A stretch of DNA of 64,000 bases. Source: Mesaphorura yosii (lineage: Eukaryota > Arthropoda > Collembola > Poduromorpha > Tullbergiidae). Below, in pieces: positions 39,085-50,161 of this stretch. Below the pieces are notes generated by a model. The model had not been told where the DNA came from and did no database searches. It saw only the letters and a program-made list of their open reading frames with translations. The translations under genes and the position numbers were made by a program. Numbering within the stretch: position 1 is the first letter of the stretch; every line of letters begins with the position of its first letter. The stretch covers positions 1 through 64,000 of the forward strand of contig WIXG01000213.1 in the NCBI GenBank assembly GCA_009869945.1, given 5' to 3'.

Positions 39085-39113
39085 ATACAACTTATTTATC
39101 AAACACCCCTCGT
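39085..39113 (-). repeat. Right terminal inverted repeat of the mariner copy
   Basis: Reverse complement starts ACGAGGGGTGTTTGATAAAT. It differs from the left end at one of the first 20 positions. Confidence 0.88.
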
Positions 39114-42100
39114 TATAGTAATAATACGTGCAAACAAAGGACTAAAGTTCACTGTGAGAGTGAGACGAGCGCCAACATGACCGCACAGCAGGTTGTGTAC
39201 AATGATCTTGAAATTTGACCCTTCCCTGAAAGGATCTGGCAATCTACTACGCAAATATTGCTACAAACAGACATCCAGGTTTACGGCCTGTATTCTTACC
39301 CCAATAATTTCTTGTACCCGCGTCTGGCGTCTGGTTGTACATTGTGAGATCTTCAAGGTCCAACACACAAAATCACTTCTGCCTTTAACCTTAACCCTTT
39401 CAGGCTGGAGACACCGTCGGCCCCTGTCCATTTAATTGCTGGATAGAGTGTTAGGTAGATTTTATCAGTTTATGGCGCTCATTCTCAATAAACGTACGAC
39501 TATTTTCCACATCCTCTCCACGAGCATGAATTCCTGCGTCTGTCGTACAAAATTGGCGACCACGTTCAGATACGAAAATCGCTTAATAAAATGTGCCGTT
39601 AACTCAAGAAATATTGCAGGTAGACAAGGTTGGCTGGCATTTCCTGCTCTCATTTTGAATAGTTTCCATTCCAAGACTTTCAAAATTCAAAACAAACATG
39701 AGGCCATCTCGAAAGAATATTGCATCATCCAAATCAAAAGTTATCGGAAGGGGCGGTACAGCTGTGGCTTGCTTTGGACTGGAATTTGAAACAAGAATTA
39801 GGGGCTAGACATCAACACAATAAAAGTTGTCTGGTCATCTCATTCTTTATGTTTGTGTTGCAGGAAGGTCGTTTCACGATGCACACGCAAACCTGTCTCG
39901 CGTCTACATTCATCTCAAAGGCTGTAATTATGCTATTATTGCTGAGTTTCATTTTCCATCTCTTCATTTTGATCTTCCTACCACAAATGCAGCTATTTTT
40001 AACGGACGCATAACCCCAATTTTGATCCCTTCGCACTTTGTACACGGAACTCGAACGTCTAGCCACAAAACCTTCGACTCACTAAGCAAATGTCAAGATA
40101 CAAAAAAGCTCTTTATCGAGAGTAAAGATTGTCACATAGTTGTCAATCATTCACAACATGAATAATACTGTAGTCACGGGTGCAAGAGTCCAACGTTCAA
40201 GGAAACACGTCACGTTGAAAGCTGAGGAATCTGCACGTGATGCCTCCGTCGTGCAAAGTCCGAGCGAAGGACGCCCGAGTCATGTAACTCACGTGCCTTG
40301 TGTATGTAAATTTTGCGATGGTCACGTTCAGCGTCCAATGGTCAACTCGAGATAGCAGGTTCGAGAGACAACATTCCCTCACGTAATGCTATCAATATTT
40401 ATTGTCAACTCGCCGAGCATGATATCATGTCATACAACTCGTAGCGTAGCCCAGAATCCCAAACACACAAAGATTACTTATTGCTACATTATCATCGTCG
40501 TACGAGGTCGAATCCAAAAATTGATCACGAGTCAGCAGCATTTTCATTGTCCAGTTTGGAAAACCAGCTGACTCATAAATGGAACCGATGACGGCTTCTG
40601 AATGAGAATTTATCACCAAACATATATTTCTTACTAATCCCGGTCATCGGTCAAGCACTTGCTCTACTATTTTCCCATCACCACGTAGATTGCCAGTATC
40701 ATCAGCACCATCATCTGGTAATTTCGTGCTACACATCGCGTCACGTAACTTCTATAATTTTCCCTGACGTCTGTTCAAGAATTCCGAGTCATGCGACTGA
40801 TGCGATTAACGACTCAGATAAGTCCCATTTCAAGGCCGGTTTCGGAGAAAATAAGCAAGTGGCAATGTTGACCATTAAGGCACATGCTTTTATTCGCAAT
40901 GGAACTTGCCTCGTTGTACGCCGTACTCGGACCTGGTGTCCTGCATTTTGCAATTGGACACAAAGGCGCGTGTGGCTAATTAATTAGGAAATTACACTCA
41001 GTCGAATCGATTAGGAAATCTTCGCCTGCCTGCACCCTGTTCGCTTGAATCAATGAACCTGCTTGTGCGCATTTTTGTCAGCAGAACTGGTCGAGTTCGA
41101 GGCTCGTGAGACTGAATGGATTAGGAAATATGTTGTTCTTGAGTGACAGGAAGATAAGTCGTTAAGTTGATTACTACGAATTTACTACGCTCAATCGAAC
41201 GTACGTACGTTCAATCACACTTCATAAATCTTTTCTTGTGAAACCATCACAACTTGCTGCGTCTGCAATGACGCTGTTTTTATGTACAGCACATTTCCCT
41301 TTCTGGCCAAGATAAGCTCGAGCCAGGTTGTTGTTGTTTTGAGCTTGCAAGATCCAATAAAATGTAAAGTTCCAATATTCTTAATACCTTAATCATGGAA
41401 TCACTCGCTCCAGTGGCCACTCAGCCGATTGAAGGACGAAAGCAGGTCCTACATGCTGTGGAGTTTTTCCATGATGAGCCGTTCTTGCCCTGAAAATTTG
41501 GATTCACAAGCTAGAAACTATTCCAAGTCTTGAATTGCGAAGCGGCTTCGAGGCCAGTCGAAGTTGTCGTCGACTTCTTATCGGTTAGGGGATATTGGGC
41601 AATTGGGCGAGGAGCGACCGCCCATCGTACGATCCCCAGCCACGTCGAGCATCTCTACGCAAAATCCATGAATGAGTACACTACAGCTCCAGAATGAATC
41701 GCATCTCGCAGTAGCGATTTACTCGTTATTGATTTATTATTAGGCAGCGACGCCAAGAAGAGGTTGACCTCATGAAACTCGTACAAGAAAAATATTTTGT
41801 CATCTATCGCACTTTAATGACAATCAACTTCTTTATGTTCTTGACTTGGAGTCCGTGACTTTTTGCGTTTCATCGCGACACACCCCCGGAATTGAGAAAT
41901 CGCTCACTTCTCCGTTCAATTCATTAACGATCTCGTCCACGTCTACGTCGTCTTCGTGTTGGACTTCCTGAGTACGAGCAGCAGCAGCGAGGATTATGAA
42001 TCGAAGATCATTGAATACTGCAAAGGGCATAAGTCCAAGTACTCGACATATAGCATTTTCTGCAGCCTATCTTATAATGCCACTATTATTATTGAGCATT

Positions 42101-42861
42101 AAACCTACTTTGCGATAATCCATTTATCCAACGATGCTGTTGTTGTTTATATTTTTGTCAACTTCTTCGTCTTTATTTTTCTTAGAGATTTGATGCTGCT
42201 GCTGCTGTGCTGCTGTGTCATCGGACACTTATAAATACATGACGCTCGACCTCAGATCTTCATTCCCGAAGTGACCGCTGAACATTTACGATCAATCTAT
42301 TCAATCTTTTCAGTGACCACAGTGACAAGTGAATTGCCATCCTTGGCCAAGTTTCTAAAATTTTTCATAAAATGGGGCTGCGCGCCTTAAATTCGTAGAA
42401 CTCTCATTCTACGGAATCGGATCATAAAACAGAACGTCCAGCCAAAAAAGTGCTTCAAGTGGTTTGTGTAAACATTGACACAAAAAATTGGGTTGGTCAA
42501 CCCGCTCATTCAAACTCGAGAGCGTGGCACGGTTTCCTCGTCCTGAAATCAAAGTCCCCTGTCAAGTTCGTGCTAATCTCACCAGCCGCACTGCACCGGC
42601 AATTAAACACTGACGCCTGCCATTTTTATTTGCAAACACAAAAGATTCTGTGCTCGGTTCTATGCTCTGTGCCCATAACTCAATCGAAACGAGTTGTTTC
42701 ATCATTCAATATTCCATCGTTCATCCCCATTCATGCTCTGAGCTCATGCCAGCATTCAGCAGTGCATTCTAATTCTAATTCTGCAGTGGATTACATGAAT
42801 GAAAATGAGACCTGTACCTCACAAGCATGCCTGTGTAGTGTACGTTGAGTGAGTTGGGTGG
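39114..42861. other. Long intergenic stretch before the asparaginase gene
   Basis: Nearly 4 kb without a recognised gene. The longest open frame, 42450-42848 on the plus strand (132 codons), ends just before the TATA box of the next gene and has no family signature. One minus-strand frame at 41833-42030 looks somewhat coding and is listed separately. No transfer RNA or other RNA gene was recognised. Confidence 0.5.
41833..42030 (-). other. Possible small secreted-type ORF, 65 aa
   Basis: A minus-strand frame of 65 codons starting ATG with a hydrophobic N-terminal stretch (FIILAAAA) followed by an acidic segment (EDDVDVDEIVNEL) and a polar tail with one cysteine. Codons look regular and an ATTAAA-like signal follows the stop. 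I do not recognise it. It could be a small secreted peptide, the last exon of an unseen gene (a TTTGCAG acceptor overlaps its start), or chance. Confidence 0.2.
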
Positions 42862-42869
42862 TATATAAA
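42862..42869 (+). promoter_or_regulatory. TATA box, probable asparaginase promoter
   Basis: TATATAAA in an otherwise suitable setting, about 595 bp upstream of the asparaginase start codon. A start site near 42890 would give a 5' leader of about 565 nt if unspliced. Confidence 0.5.
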
Positions 42870-43064
42870 CAAGCAGACTTGTCAAACTCACAACTCAATT
42901 CAAAGCTTATTCTCGAGCTACGAGTTTCCACAACAAACGTCTGCTGCGTCTCCAAGAAATCTCTCTCACATCATCACAATCTAACTACGATCGATTCTGC
43001 GAATCTTATCACCATTTTGTTTACGTAATTCAAGTGTTTTTGATTGCCTATATAAATTGTCTAA

Positions 43065-43217
43065 ATGAAGCCGATTACCACTACTAAGTTTGTTTCCATG
43101 AAGAAGTGTGTTGTCGTCGTTGCCGCTGCCGCTGAACTCAACAATTGTAACAATCGTGCTGAACAGAATGAACTAAATAACAATATAGTGCGAGAAAATC
43201 CGAACGATAACTCTTGA
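43065..43217 (+). other. Upstream ORF in the asparaginase leader, 50 aa
   Basis: An ATG at 43065 opens a 50-codon frame ending TGA at 43215-43217, between the probable TATA box and the main start codon at 43457. The peptide starts MKPITTTKFVSMKKCVVVVA and then turns Asn-rich. Its place in the leader suggests it could reduce translation of the main frame, unless the leader is spliced. Role unproven. Confidence 0.35.
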
Positions 43218-43456
43218 TAATGAGTGCGAGTGCCTAACCAGCAAGCAAGTAACCATGCCTTAGTTTACATTTACAAAATGCCTTAATTTTAAAGTATCCA
43301 GCTAAAGTAATAGTGTAAAAGTTTAAACTAAGAAATACAGACTTTAAACACAGTAAAATATTCACAATTTTCCACAACAAACTCCAAAATTGACTTTTAC
43401 TTTGACTCTCAAGACAATCCCCAACTCAAATTCAATCCAGAAGCAGAAGAGTAAGA

Positions 43457-46400
43457 ATGTCGTCCACAGCCTTCTCCAGCAACAATAACAACAACAATCG
43501 CACATTCAAAATGAAGCAACTCCACAACTCTCTCCTTGAAAACGACGAACTGGACTTCTATCATCAGAATCTGATCGAAGCCGCGTCCGCCATGACGTCT
43601 CCTGCCTCGACCATTGTCGATCTGCCTGAATTGGTGGTCGGAATACAAAATTCAAAAAATATCGTCATGACGAAACCCTCGCAGCCACAGCCTCAAATCG
43701 ACCCGAGCAGTATTCCAACTGTGCTCCGAAGGAACACCAGCTTCGACAGTTGCGTACTACAGAAAAATGAACGCCGTGTGCTGGTCATCTACACCGGTGG
43801 AACAATTGGCATGGTCCGGTCACCTCGTGGAGGTATATATCTATTCGTATTTTATCGTGTCTCAGCGTACCCCGCTGGCATACGCAAAGACTCATGCAGA
43901 ACTTGACTTTTGGCGTTCTCATATCGCCTCATCTTCACTTTCAATTCGCGTCTGCTCTCATTCGAGTTTCGCAAATCTAGGTTGCACTCTAAATAACGTG
44001 TGGCTGAGCGTCTTTGACCAGAAAGTTATAAATACCAAACCATGACATGAAACTGGCTCCTCACTTTTGTCTCCACGTGTCACCACTTTGTAACCACCTT
44101 AATTTCGTTTTCTAGCTTTGGTTCCACTGCCAAACATGTTGGAAAAAACCGTACGCAAATTTCCACATCTTCACGATGAGAAATACGCCAAAATGCGATT
44201 TGGTGACACAAATGAACAACCTGTTGTCCTACCGTAAGTCATTTAGTCCAGTGATCAATTACGAACTCTTGAAAGCGTCAGTTAGCAAGTTTTAATTTTA
44301 TTGGCAGAGAAATGAACGATGAGAAAACACGCATCATTTACACCATCTACGAGTACGACCCGCTCCTTGATTCCAGCAACATGACTATGGACGATTGGAT
44401 TCGCATTGCACAGGATGTCAAAGTGAGTCGCATTTTACTGGTCCTACCAATTGTTAGCTTTCCCGCATTCTAAGTGATATCTCTCTGTACTTTTAAGGAC
44501 AACTACGAGAAATTCGACGGCTTCGTTATCCTTCACGGAACAGACACGATGGCATACACTGCGCCCGCTCTCTCGTTCATGATGGACTCTCTTGGCAAAT
44601 CTGTCGTCATCACTGGAAGCCAAATCCCGTTGTTTGAGACACGTTCCGACGGCCGCGACAACTTTCTCGGGGCACTCATCCTGGCGGGCTCCTACGTAAT
44701 ACCGGAAGTTACTGTTTACTTTGGACACCGTCTCTTCCGTGGAAATCGCATCAGTAAAGTGAGCTCAGACAGCCTCAACGCATTCGACTCACCAAATTTA
44801 CAGCCTTTGGCCACGATGGGAATTAACATACAAGGTAAGGACTTTACGGCTAAAAAATACTGAGCGTTGACATGTATTTATTGTAAGCATGACTTTAGAC
44901 TGATTATGGACGTTTCTATTCCACAGTGAACTATCACAACATCTTCAGACCAAGTGAAATCTCACCGTTCACGATACACACTTCATTGAATCGCAATGTA
45001 GGACTTCTTCGTCTCTTTCCATCAATCACTGTCGAAACGGTAAGTTTCGCAAATAAGTAGTCGATAACCGAATTACCCTCAACACGTAACTGCAATTACA
45101 ATGGCTAATGTTCCCAATTTGATTTGCAGGTGCGTGTTTTCCTTCAAGCGCCAACTCTCGGCGTCGTCCTCCAGACCTACGGAGCCGGAAACTTCCCAAC
45201 AAATCGCACCGATTTGCTTAAAGAGCTAGAAGATGCTGCTGCTCGCGGCGTTCTAATCGTAAACTGCACTCAATGCGGGCACGGTTCCGTATCGCCAATC
45301 TACGAGACCGGGCATATGATTCAGAACATGGGCATCATTCCCGGGTGGGACATGACTCCCGAAGCAGCACTCACAAAACTGAGCTACGTGCTTGGTCGCT
45401 CAGACTGGAGTCTGGAGAAGAAGCGTGAAATGGTCCAGACCAACTTGAAAGGCGAACTCACGAAAGTTGGCAACAAACTGCATCAGAATTACTTCCCATC
45501 CTCGTCGCCATCGCCCGTAATCGGAGGCAGCTTTCAGAACGGCAAATCTGCAGAATTTGTCGTGGATTGCTCGCCATCCACCAACTACAGCTACAGCAAT
45601 TACGGCTACAATGACGTTGTCGTAGGTCCTGATGTGGTGCAGAACGTCGTGCGTGTCGTCTCGACGAGTCTGGGCCTGAATTCACCCGAAGAACAAGTTG
45701 GTATTAAGAAACTACTCACGCCATCGCTGAGCTGCGCACTCATGACGCAAGTTGGTCACAGCAACAATGCAAGCAGTTGCCTGCAGCCGATTGGGCAGAC
45801 AGCGAGCAGCTCAGCCGCACTCGTGCCCGTTGGCAGTCCAAATTCAAAATTCCTGGAGAACTTATTCGGACACTCGGTGAGAGCGCTTTTAGTACTCATT
45901 TTGCTCTGCCAACTATTCATTATGTATTTCCTCGTCATGCTGAATTGGTCCTGAGCCCAGTACACAATTAGCATAGCGTACTACAATTACAATATTAACT
46001 TATTCGTTTTTTATTACTGCTTGACGATTTACGCTACACACTTTTGACATTTTGACATTTAATTTCAGTACTGTATTTGAGTTTTTGTATATTGTAAAGA
46101 TTGTCGTTCACTGGCTAGCATGTAGTTCATCATTCTAATGTTACAGTTAAGCATGGTTGTTGTCTGTTGAGTTTTATTTTGGGTAGTATTCAAAGCACAT
46201 AATAAAAGCACTAAATAGTAAAAATCCTGATTGAACCCCACGGCACTTACTTACAGCATGAATTTTCTTAACCATAAATAGTCATGTCTAAAGCATGGGC
46301 CACAGGCACGTTGAACTAAACTGTCCAATCGATGACCACCCTCCTGAATGACAGTTGGGCTTTTCATCCGATTTTTTCATTCTTTACTTTTAAATCAATA

Positions 46401-47252
46401 GATACATATGTTTGATTTAATTTGGAAGTGTCGCTAATCACTGTTGTTTCCTTCGCTAACTTGGCCATTTTTTGCTTGCTTCAGGATTCTGAAATTTGTG
46501 CTGGCGATTATGCGGGCCGGACTCCACTTCATTTTGGATGTTCCATGGGAAATCTCCGTGTGGTTGAGTTCCTGCTCAGGAAAGGAGCATCTGTTCATGT
46601 TCGAGACAAGTGAGTTTACTGTAAACAAGAGCTTCGGTTACAGAACAATAATAACTTTTGTAAATATGAAGTATGGCATGAATTTATCTTTTGCATTGGA
46701 TTTTCATAGCCGAGGCTTTTCACCTTTGCGAGAAGCAGTGGAATTCGACCAGCACGAAGTCATTCAGATTCTCAGACGATGCGGAGCTCATCTGACACTA
46801 GAACCGTCCAGTCTCGGGGCCGAACTTAATTTGTAAGAACGTTGCAGATGAATTAAAAATCAATTCTGGCTAAATGACTAGCACTGCATCATTTAATGTA
46901 TCAGGGCCGCGAGTCGTGGAGACATGGTCAGGTTGAAGTCCTTCCTCTTGGCTGGAGCTGATTTGAATCAAGTCGACTCATGTGGAAGAGCCCCCATCCA
47001 CATTGTATGTTACTAAATCATTATCATTATTTAGCAACCTCTGAAATATTTTGTCAATACTGCAGCTAATTCATTCTTGTTTCATTACGACAGGCGGCAG
47101 AAGCCCGTAGTGCCCAATTGGTCAAGTGGCTGTTGAAATCGGGCGATGTGGACCCAAACAGCAGAAACAAGTTGGGACAAACTGCGCTGGATCTGGCAGT
47201 GATGCTAGAATACCCAGAAATTGTTAAAATTTTTAGCGATGTAGTAAATTAA
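43457..47252 (+). CDS. ASPG: L-asparaginase with C-terminal ankyrin repeats
   Basis: Type I asparaginase; hydrolyses asparagine to aspartate and ammonia in the cytosol. In mammals the homologue is also described as a 60 kDa lysophospholipase. Ten exons: 43457-43832, 44116-44233, 44308-44422, 44498-44834, 44927-45039, 45130-45876, 46485-46609, 46710-46832, 46905-47004, 47094-47252; 2313 nt, 770 aa, phases consistent. The first catalytic motif TGGTIG is at 113-118 and the second, HGTDT, at 216-220; others are TGSQIP, SDGRDNFLGAL, RGNRISKV, NCTQCGHG and AALTKLSYVLG. Residues 603-770 hold four to five ankyrin repeats (AGRTPLHFGC, RGFSPLREAV, GRAPIHIAAEA, LGQTALDLA). An Asn/Ser-rich N-terminal region of about 100 aa precedes the enzyme. 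Intron 6 is in frame with exon 6 and gives a second ending (separate entry). AATAAA at 47575-47580. Confidence 0.95.
45877..45954 (+). other. Alternative 3' coding end of asparaginase: hydrophobic tail
   Basis: If the donor after codon 602 is not used, the frame of exon 6 runs on for 25 codons to a TGA at 45952-45954. The added peptide is VRALLVLILLCQLFIMYFLV followed by MLNWS, a single uninterrupted hydrophobic segment long enough to span a membrane. A polyadenylation signal AATAAA lies at 46201-46206 inside the same 608 bp intron, the gene's longest. The resulting 627 aa form would keep the whole enzyme, lose the ankyrin repeats and end in a tail anchor. T-rich intron starts often code for hydrophobic residues, so chance is possible; transcript data are needed. 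Confidence 0.45.
46201..46206 (+). terminator. Polyadenylation signal inside asparaginase intron 6
   Basis: AATAAA about 250 bp after the read-through stop. It would end the short transcript before the ankyrin exons. Confidence 0.5.
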
Positions 47253-47988
47253 AAGCTAATATATTACATTGCACTGTTAAGCTCCACGTTGTCACTCACA
47301 TGAATGGATTAGAGTATGTATTGGATTAATTACTTTTCAACTTGTTGCTAGATTGGTCTTAAGCCATTCTATGGCTGAGTAAGTTCGACTCAGCTACGCT
47401 ATACTTTATTGTATAGCAACGCTAACCCTTATAATTCGATAACGTCTTAGGATTGACGCATGAACTCTGGCAGTGCGTGTCCAATGTTGTAAATACGACT
47501 ATACAAATCTACCTCTCCGTCATACATTGCCTCAAAGATACCTGTGAGGTCATTATTAGTGGATCAAGGCCATAAATAAACTCCGTTTTAAAAATGAATG
47601 TTTGCGTATCATTTTGCGACTGATTCAGCACAATTAATCTGTTTTAATTGTTTCCTGTTCATCATCCAAGCAAAAGCTCAAATGGTAAGCAGCAATGTAA
47701 AACATTGCGTACCAAAGATTTGTATCAAACAAATGACCGGAAACAGTTTGTCAACCTCGCTCGGCGTTCCTGGGACATGAACTCTAAATAGGCAATCAAT
47801 TACTTCTGCGTAAAACCCAAATTTCAGCAACCATGTTTGCGTGATCGCATAAATTCAACTACGAACTTGACCCAATCGTATAAAAGGAACTTTAAACTTG
47901 AAACACAAGTTCATATTCAAGAATTTCGCTGCTTTAAGCTCATTTACACATACGCAAAGGTGCACATCGACCCCGTAATTATTTGACA
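47253..47988 (+). other. Intergenic spacer between asparaginase and SnoaL-like genes
   Basis: Contains the asparaginase polyadenylation signal AATAAA at 47575-47580 and, 300 bp later, the TATA box of the next gene. A 60-codon open frame at 47598-47780 is not recognised. Confidence 0.6.
47879..47886 (+). promoter_or_regulatory. TATA box of the SnoaL-like gene
   Basis: A perfect TATAAAAG 103 bp upstream of the start codon. This places the start site near 47910 with a leader of about 80 nt. A strong TATA box fits a regulated, possibly tissue-specific secreted protein. Confidence 0.75.
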
Positions 47989-48538
47989 ATGAATTTACAG
48001 GCTTGCATTTGTTTCGTACTTTGCATCTCTGCCTTCACAGGTAAATTCAATCATGCAAAATATTCAAACTTTATTTTGAAAGGTAATAAAATCTGCATTT
48101 GTGATTACGATAGGTTTATCGACTTCTGCTCCACCGCACAACAATAAGCCGCAACGGAACCAGATGGAAGAACGCAACAAGAAGATCGTAGTCGACTTTT
48201 ACCAATCCCTCTTCGGGGACAAGAACCTCAACGCAATAGACCGCTACGTCGATGACAGGACGTACATTCAGCACAATCCAAACATTGCGGACGGGAAAGA
48301 AGCCTTCAGACAAGCAGTGGCCAACTCCTTCACCTCGACTACGAATGGCAATCGGCGGGAGCGGGTGGACATTCGCCGCATTTCTGCCGACAAGGATCTG
48401 GTTTGGATTCACGTCAAGAACGGGAACACTGCGGTGGTCGACATTTTCAGGATGAATAATCGTGGTCGTATTGTGGAGCACTGGGATGTGATTCAACAAA
48501 TTCCCAACCAAGCTGCCAATGTACACCCAATGTTCTGA
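47989..48538 (+). CDS. Secreted SnoaL-like protein, bacterial type
   Basis: Two exons, 47989-48040 and 48114-48538, give 158 aa. Exon 1 codes for almost nothing but a signal peptide (MNLQACICFVLCISAFT), joined after the first base of a glycine codon to the folded domain. The domain is of the SnoaL-like/NTF2-like fold: MEERNKKIVVDFYQSLF, the family block YIQHNPNIADGKEAF, an inner VWIHVKNG...AVVDIFRMN strand set, and the end block GRIVEHWDVIQ with NVHPMF. These blocks are typical of the bacterial group of predicted SnoaL-like proteins (COG4922), common in bacteria and fungi and, to my knowledge, not a standard animal family. Substrate unknown. Intron 73 bp; AATAAA at 48552-48557. Transfer from a microbe with later gain of a secretion exon is my inference. 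Confidence 0.88.
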
Positions 48539-48551
48539 GCATTTTGCATAA

Positions 48552-48557
48552 AATAAA
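48552..48557 (+). terminator. Polyadenylation signal, SnoaL-like gene
   Basis: AATAAA 13 bp after the stop codon, giving a very short 3' UTR. Confidence 0.75.
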
Positions 48558-48797
48558 GAGTCTGCCTTAATCAATGTGCCCAATTACGTAATCTAATTCA
48601 GGGCTCATGTACTCAGGGGAACAAGAATAAGCGTTTGTAGATCCAAATTCAAATACAAATATTTTGCGTTGGGACCAGCTTCTGTGAAATTACATATCGT
48701 ACTTTTTTCCCGGCCTCGCTACAAAATGCTTGCCATTTCCTCTTTGATTCGGTTAAGTGCGGCCGCGATTTTAGTCTCACGCATTTGAAGGACTCCT

Positions 48798-50161
48798 ATG
48801 TTAGATTTTAACACTGTCGTTTTTAACTTAACTCCGACCATGTCCACCAAGCTGTCCATGTGTGAATACTGCGACGATACGCTGTTTTACAACTCCGAAG
48901 ATGCGTTTTCTTCTCATTTGGAGGACCAAACGCACAAGAATACAGTGAAAGCGGCCGATCCCAGTCTCGTAACACCACACGTGTGTGAAGCCTGTGACTC
49001 AGAATACTTTTACCCGACCTACGACGAGTTTTTAATTCATCTTTCCAGCGAGAGACACCAGAAATTTGTGAGAGTCCTAGTTCCAGAATGGTTGAAGCAA
49101 AGAAGGGGCGTCCTTCTGAATCTTGGGCCGATGCCGTCGCCGCTCAGGAACACATTGACCTCCTTGGCCACAGTTGCCCAGGCGTGGTTCAAGAACGCGT
49201 ATTGCCATCAGATTCTAAACTCGAATGGAGACTCGCTTCTGCTAGTCTGGTTTATAAATGAGTGAGTTCAAATCTCGACAAAATTAAGCGTAGCTGATGA
49301 ATAAAAAGTCCAAATGCTTCAAATTTGCCTCTAATTAATTATTCCCACAGTTTCCTTAACAGTCGAATATGTACCAAACTCAATCGCCACAAGTCGTGGA
49401 CACGTTGTCATCCAATCGGAACTGACAAACTTCGCATTATTGGGGAACAGTGTAAGCATTTCATTTGAAAAGGTTTGAGATGAAAGTTCTTCAGTTGAAA
49501 TGATTGTTATTTCATGCAGGGAACGAATTAATTGCGCTCAATTCTAAACCTGAACCAAGGCCGTTGCCTCCTATAAAGATAACCGTAAGTACATTACAAG
49601 ATAAACCAATACAAGGTAAACGTTGGGAATCAAATGTACGCATATAATTACTTGAATTCAAAGATTGAACAACTCGAAGCAGAACTGGAATTTATGAAAA
49701 CTGGGAGAAAGGGCAAACCAACGTTTTATGATCAAGATGCGAGTTATCACGACAAGAAGACTGGGAGTCATCACAAATTTGGACTTAAAGGTAAAATGTT
49801 TATGCCATAGACCTTGCAACTGCCTAAAGTCTCATTAAATCCTGCCTTAATCTATTTCCCAGCAATAGAATGGCTCACTCCAAGCCCCGAAAATCATAAC
49901 TGTAGTTTTTCCGTCAGTGTAACCGGTCGTCTTATTCGGGAGTTGCCGTGTACCGAATTTTGTCCAATTTACGCGAAACCAGTGGGAACCGCAGAAGAAG
50001 CTGAACCAGCCATTCAAACACACGCAGGGACGAGCAACGGACCATCCGCCACACCGACATCGACAACTCCTGGCGCCTCAAGTCAGCGTCAGCAGCAGCC
50101 GACCTCAAAACCAGGGCCAGTTTCACGCTGGGGCTTTGCACTGGAAACAATTCCTGAGTAG
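48798..50161 (+). CDS. Tandem C2H2 zinc-finger protein, family unknown
   Basis: Five exons, 48798-49261, 49351-49451, 49520-49584, 49664-49790 and 49863-50161, join in consistent phase to 351 aa. Two N-terminal fingers share the same spacing C-x2-C-x14-H-x5-H (CEYC...H...H and CEAC...H...H); the five-residue histidine gap is that of U1/matrin-like fingers that often bind RNA. A middle region follows with WFINDFLNSRICTKLNRHKSW, a charged segment (IEQLEAELEFMKTGRKGKP) and a Pro/Thr/Gln-rich C-terminal tail. A second ATG 14 codons in (48840) has the better context and may be the true start. I do not recognise the protein. In exon 1 the part after the fingers is also open, with better codon periodicity, in another frame, so the splicing at 49060-49260 is uncertain. 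AATAAA at 50656-50661. Confidence 0.65.

Larger units (their letters stand above)
37971..39113 (-). mobile_element. Decayed mariner-family DNA transposon
   Basis: The ends form an inverted repeat of about 28 bp: the left end starts ACGAGGGGTGTTAGATAAAT and the right end is its reverse complement with one mismatch (TTTG for TTAG). The left end is flanked by T/TA and the right by TTA, close to the TA target duplication of this family but no longer exact. Length about 1.14 kb. On the minus strand, transposase remnants carry HDNAPSHTS (second catalytic Asp) and HPPYSLDLPPSDFYLFP (third Asp, as in mariner D,D34D enzymes), then KTFLRKN and HRWEKCVS. The two Asp blocks lie in different frames (38215-38400 and 38064-38360), and the N-terminal half shows no open frame, so the copy is inactive. 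Confidence 0.9.

Noticed and set aside
40430..40520. tRNA-like B-box resemblance (AGGTCGAATCC)
   Set aside because: One base short of the consensus, and no cloverleaf or A box at the right distance.
42450..42848. 132-codon plus-strand open frame ending just before the asparaginase TATA box
   Set aside because: Ser/His/Gln-rich without family signature or splice links; probably chance.
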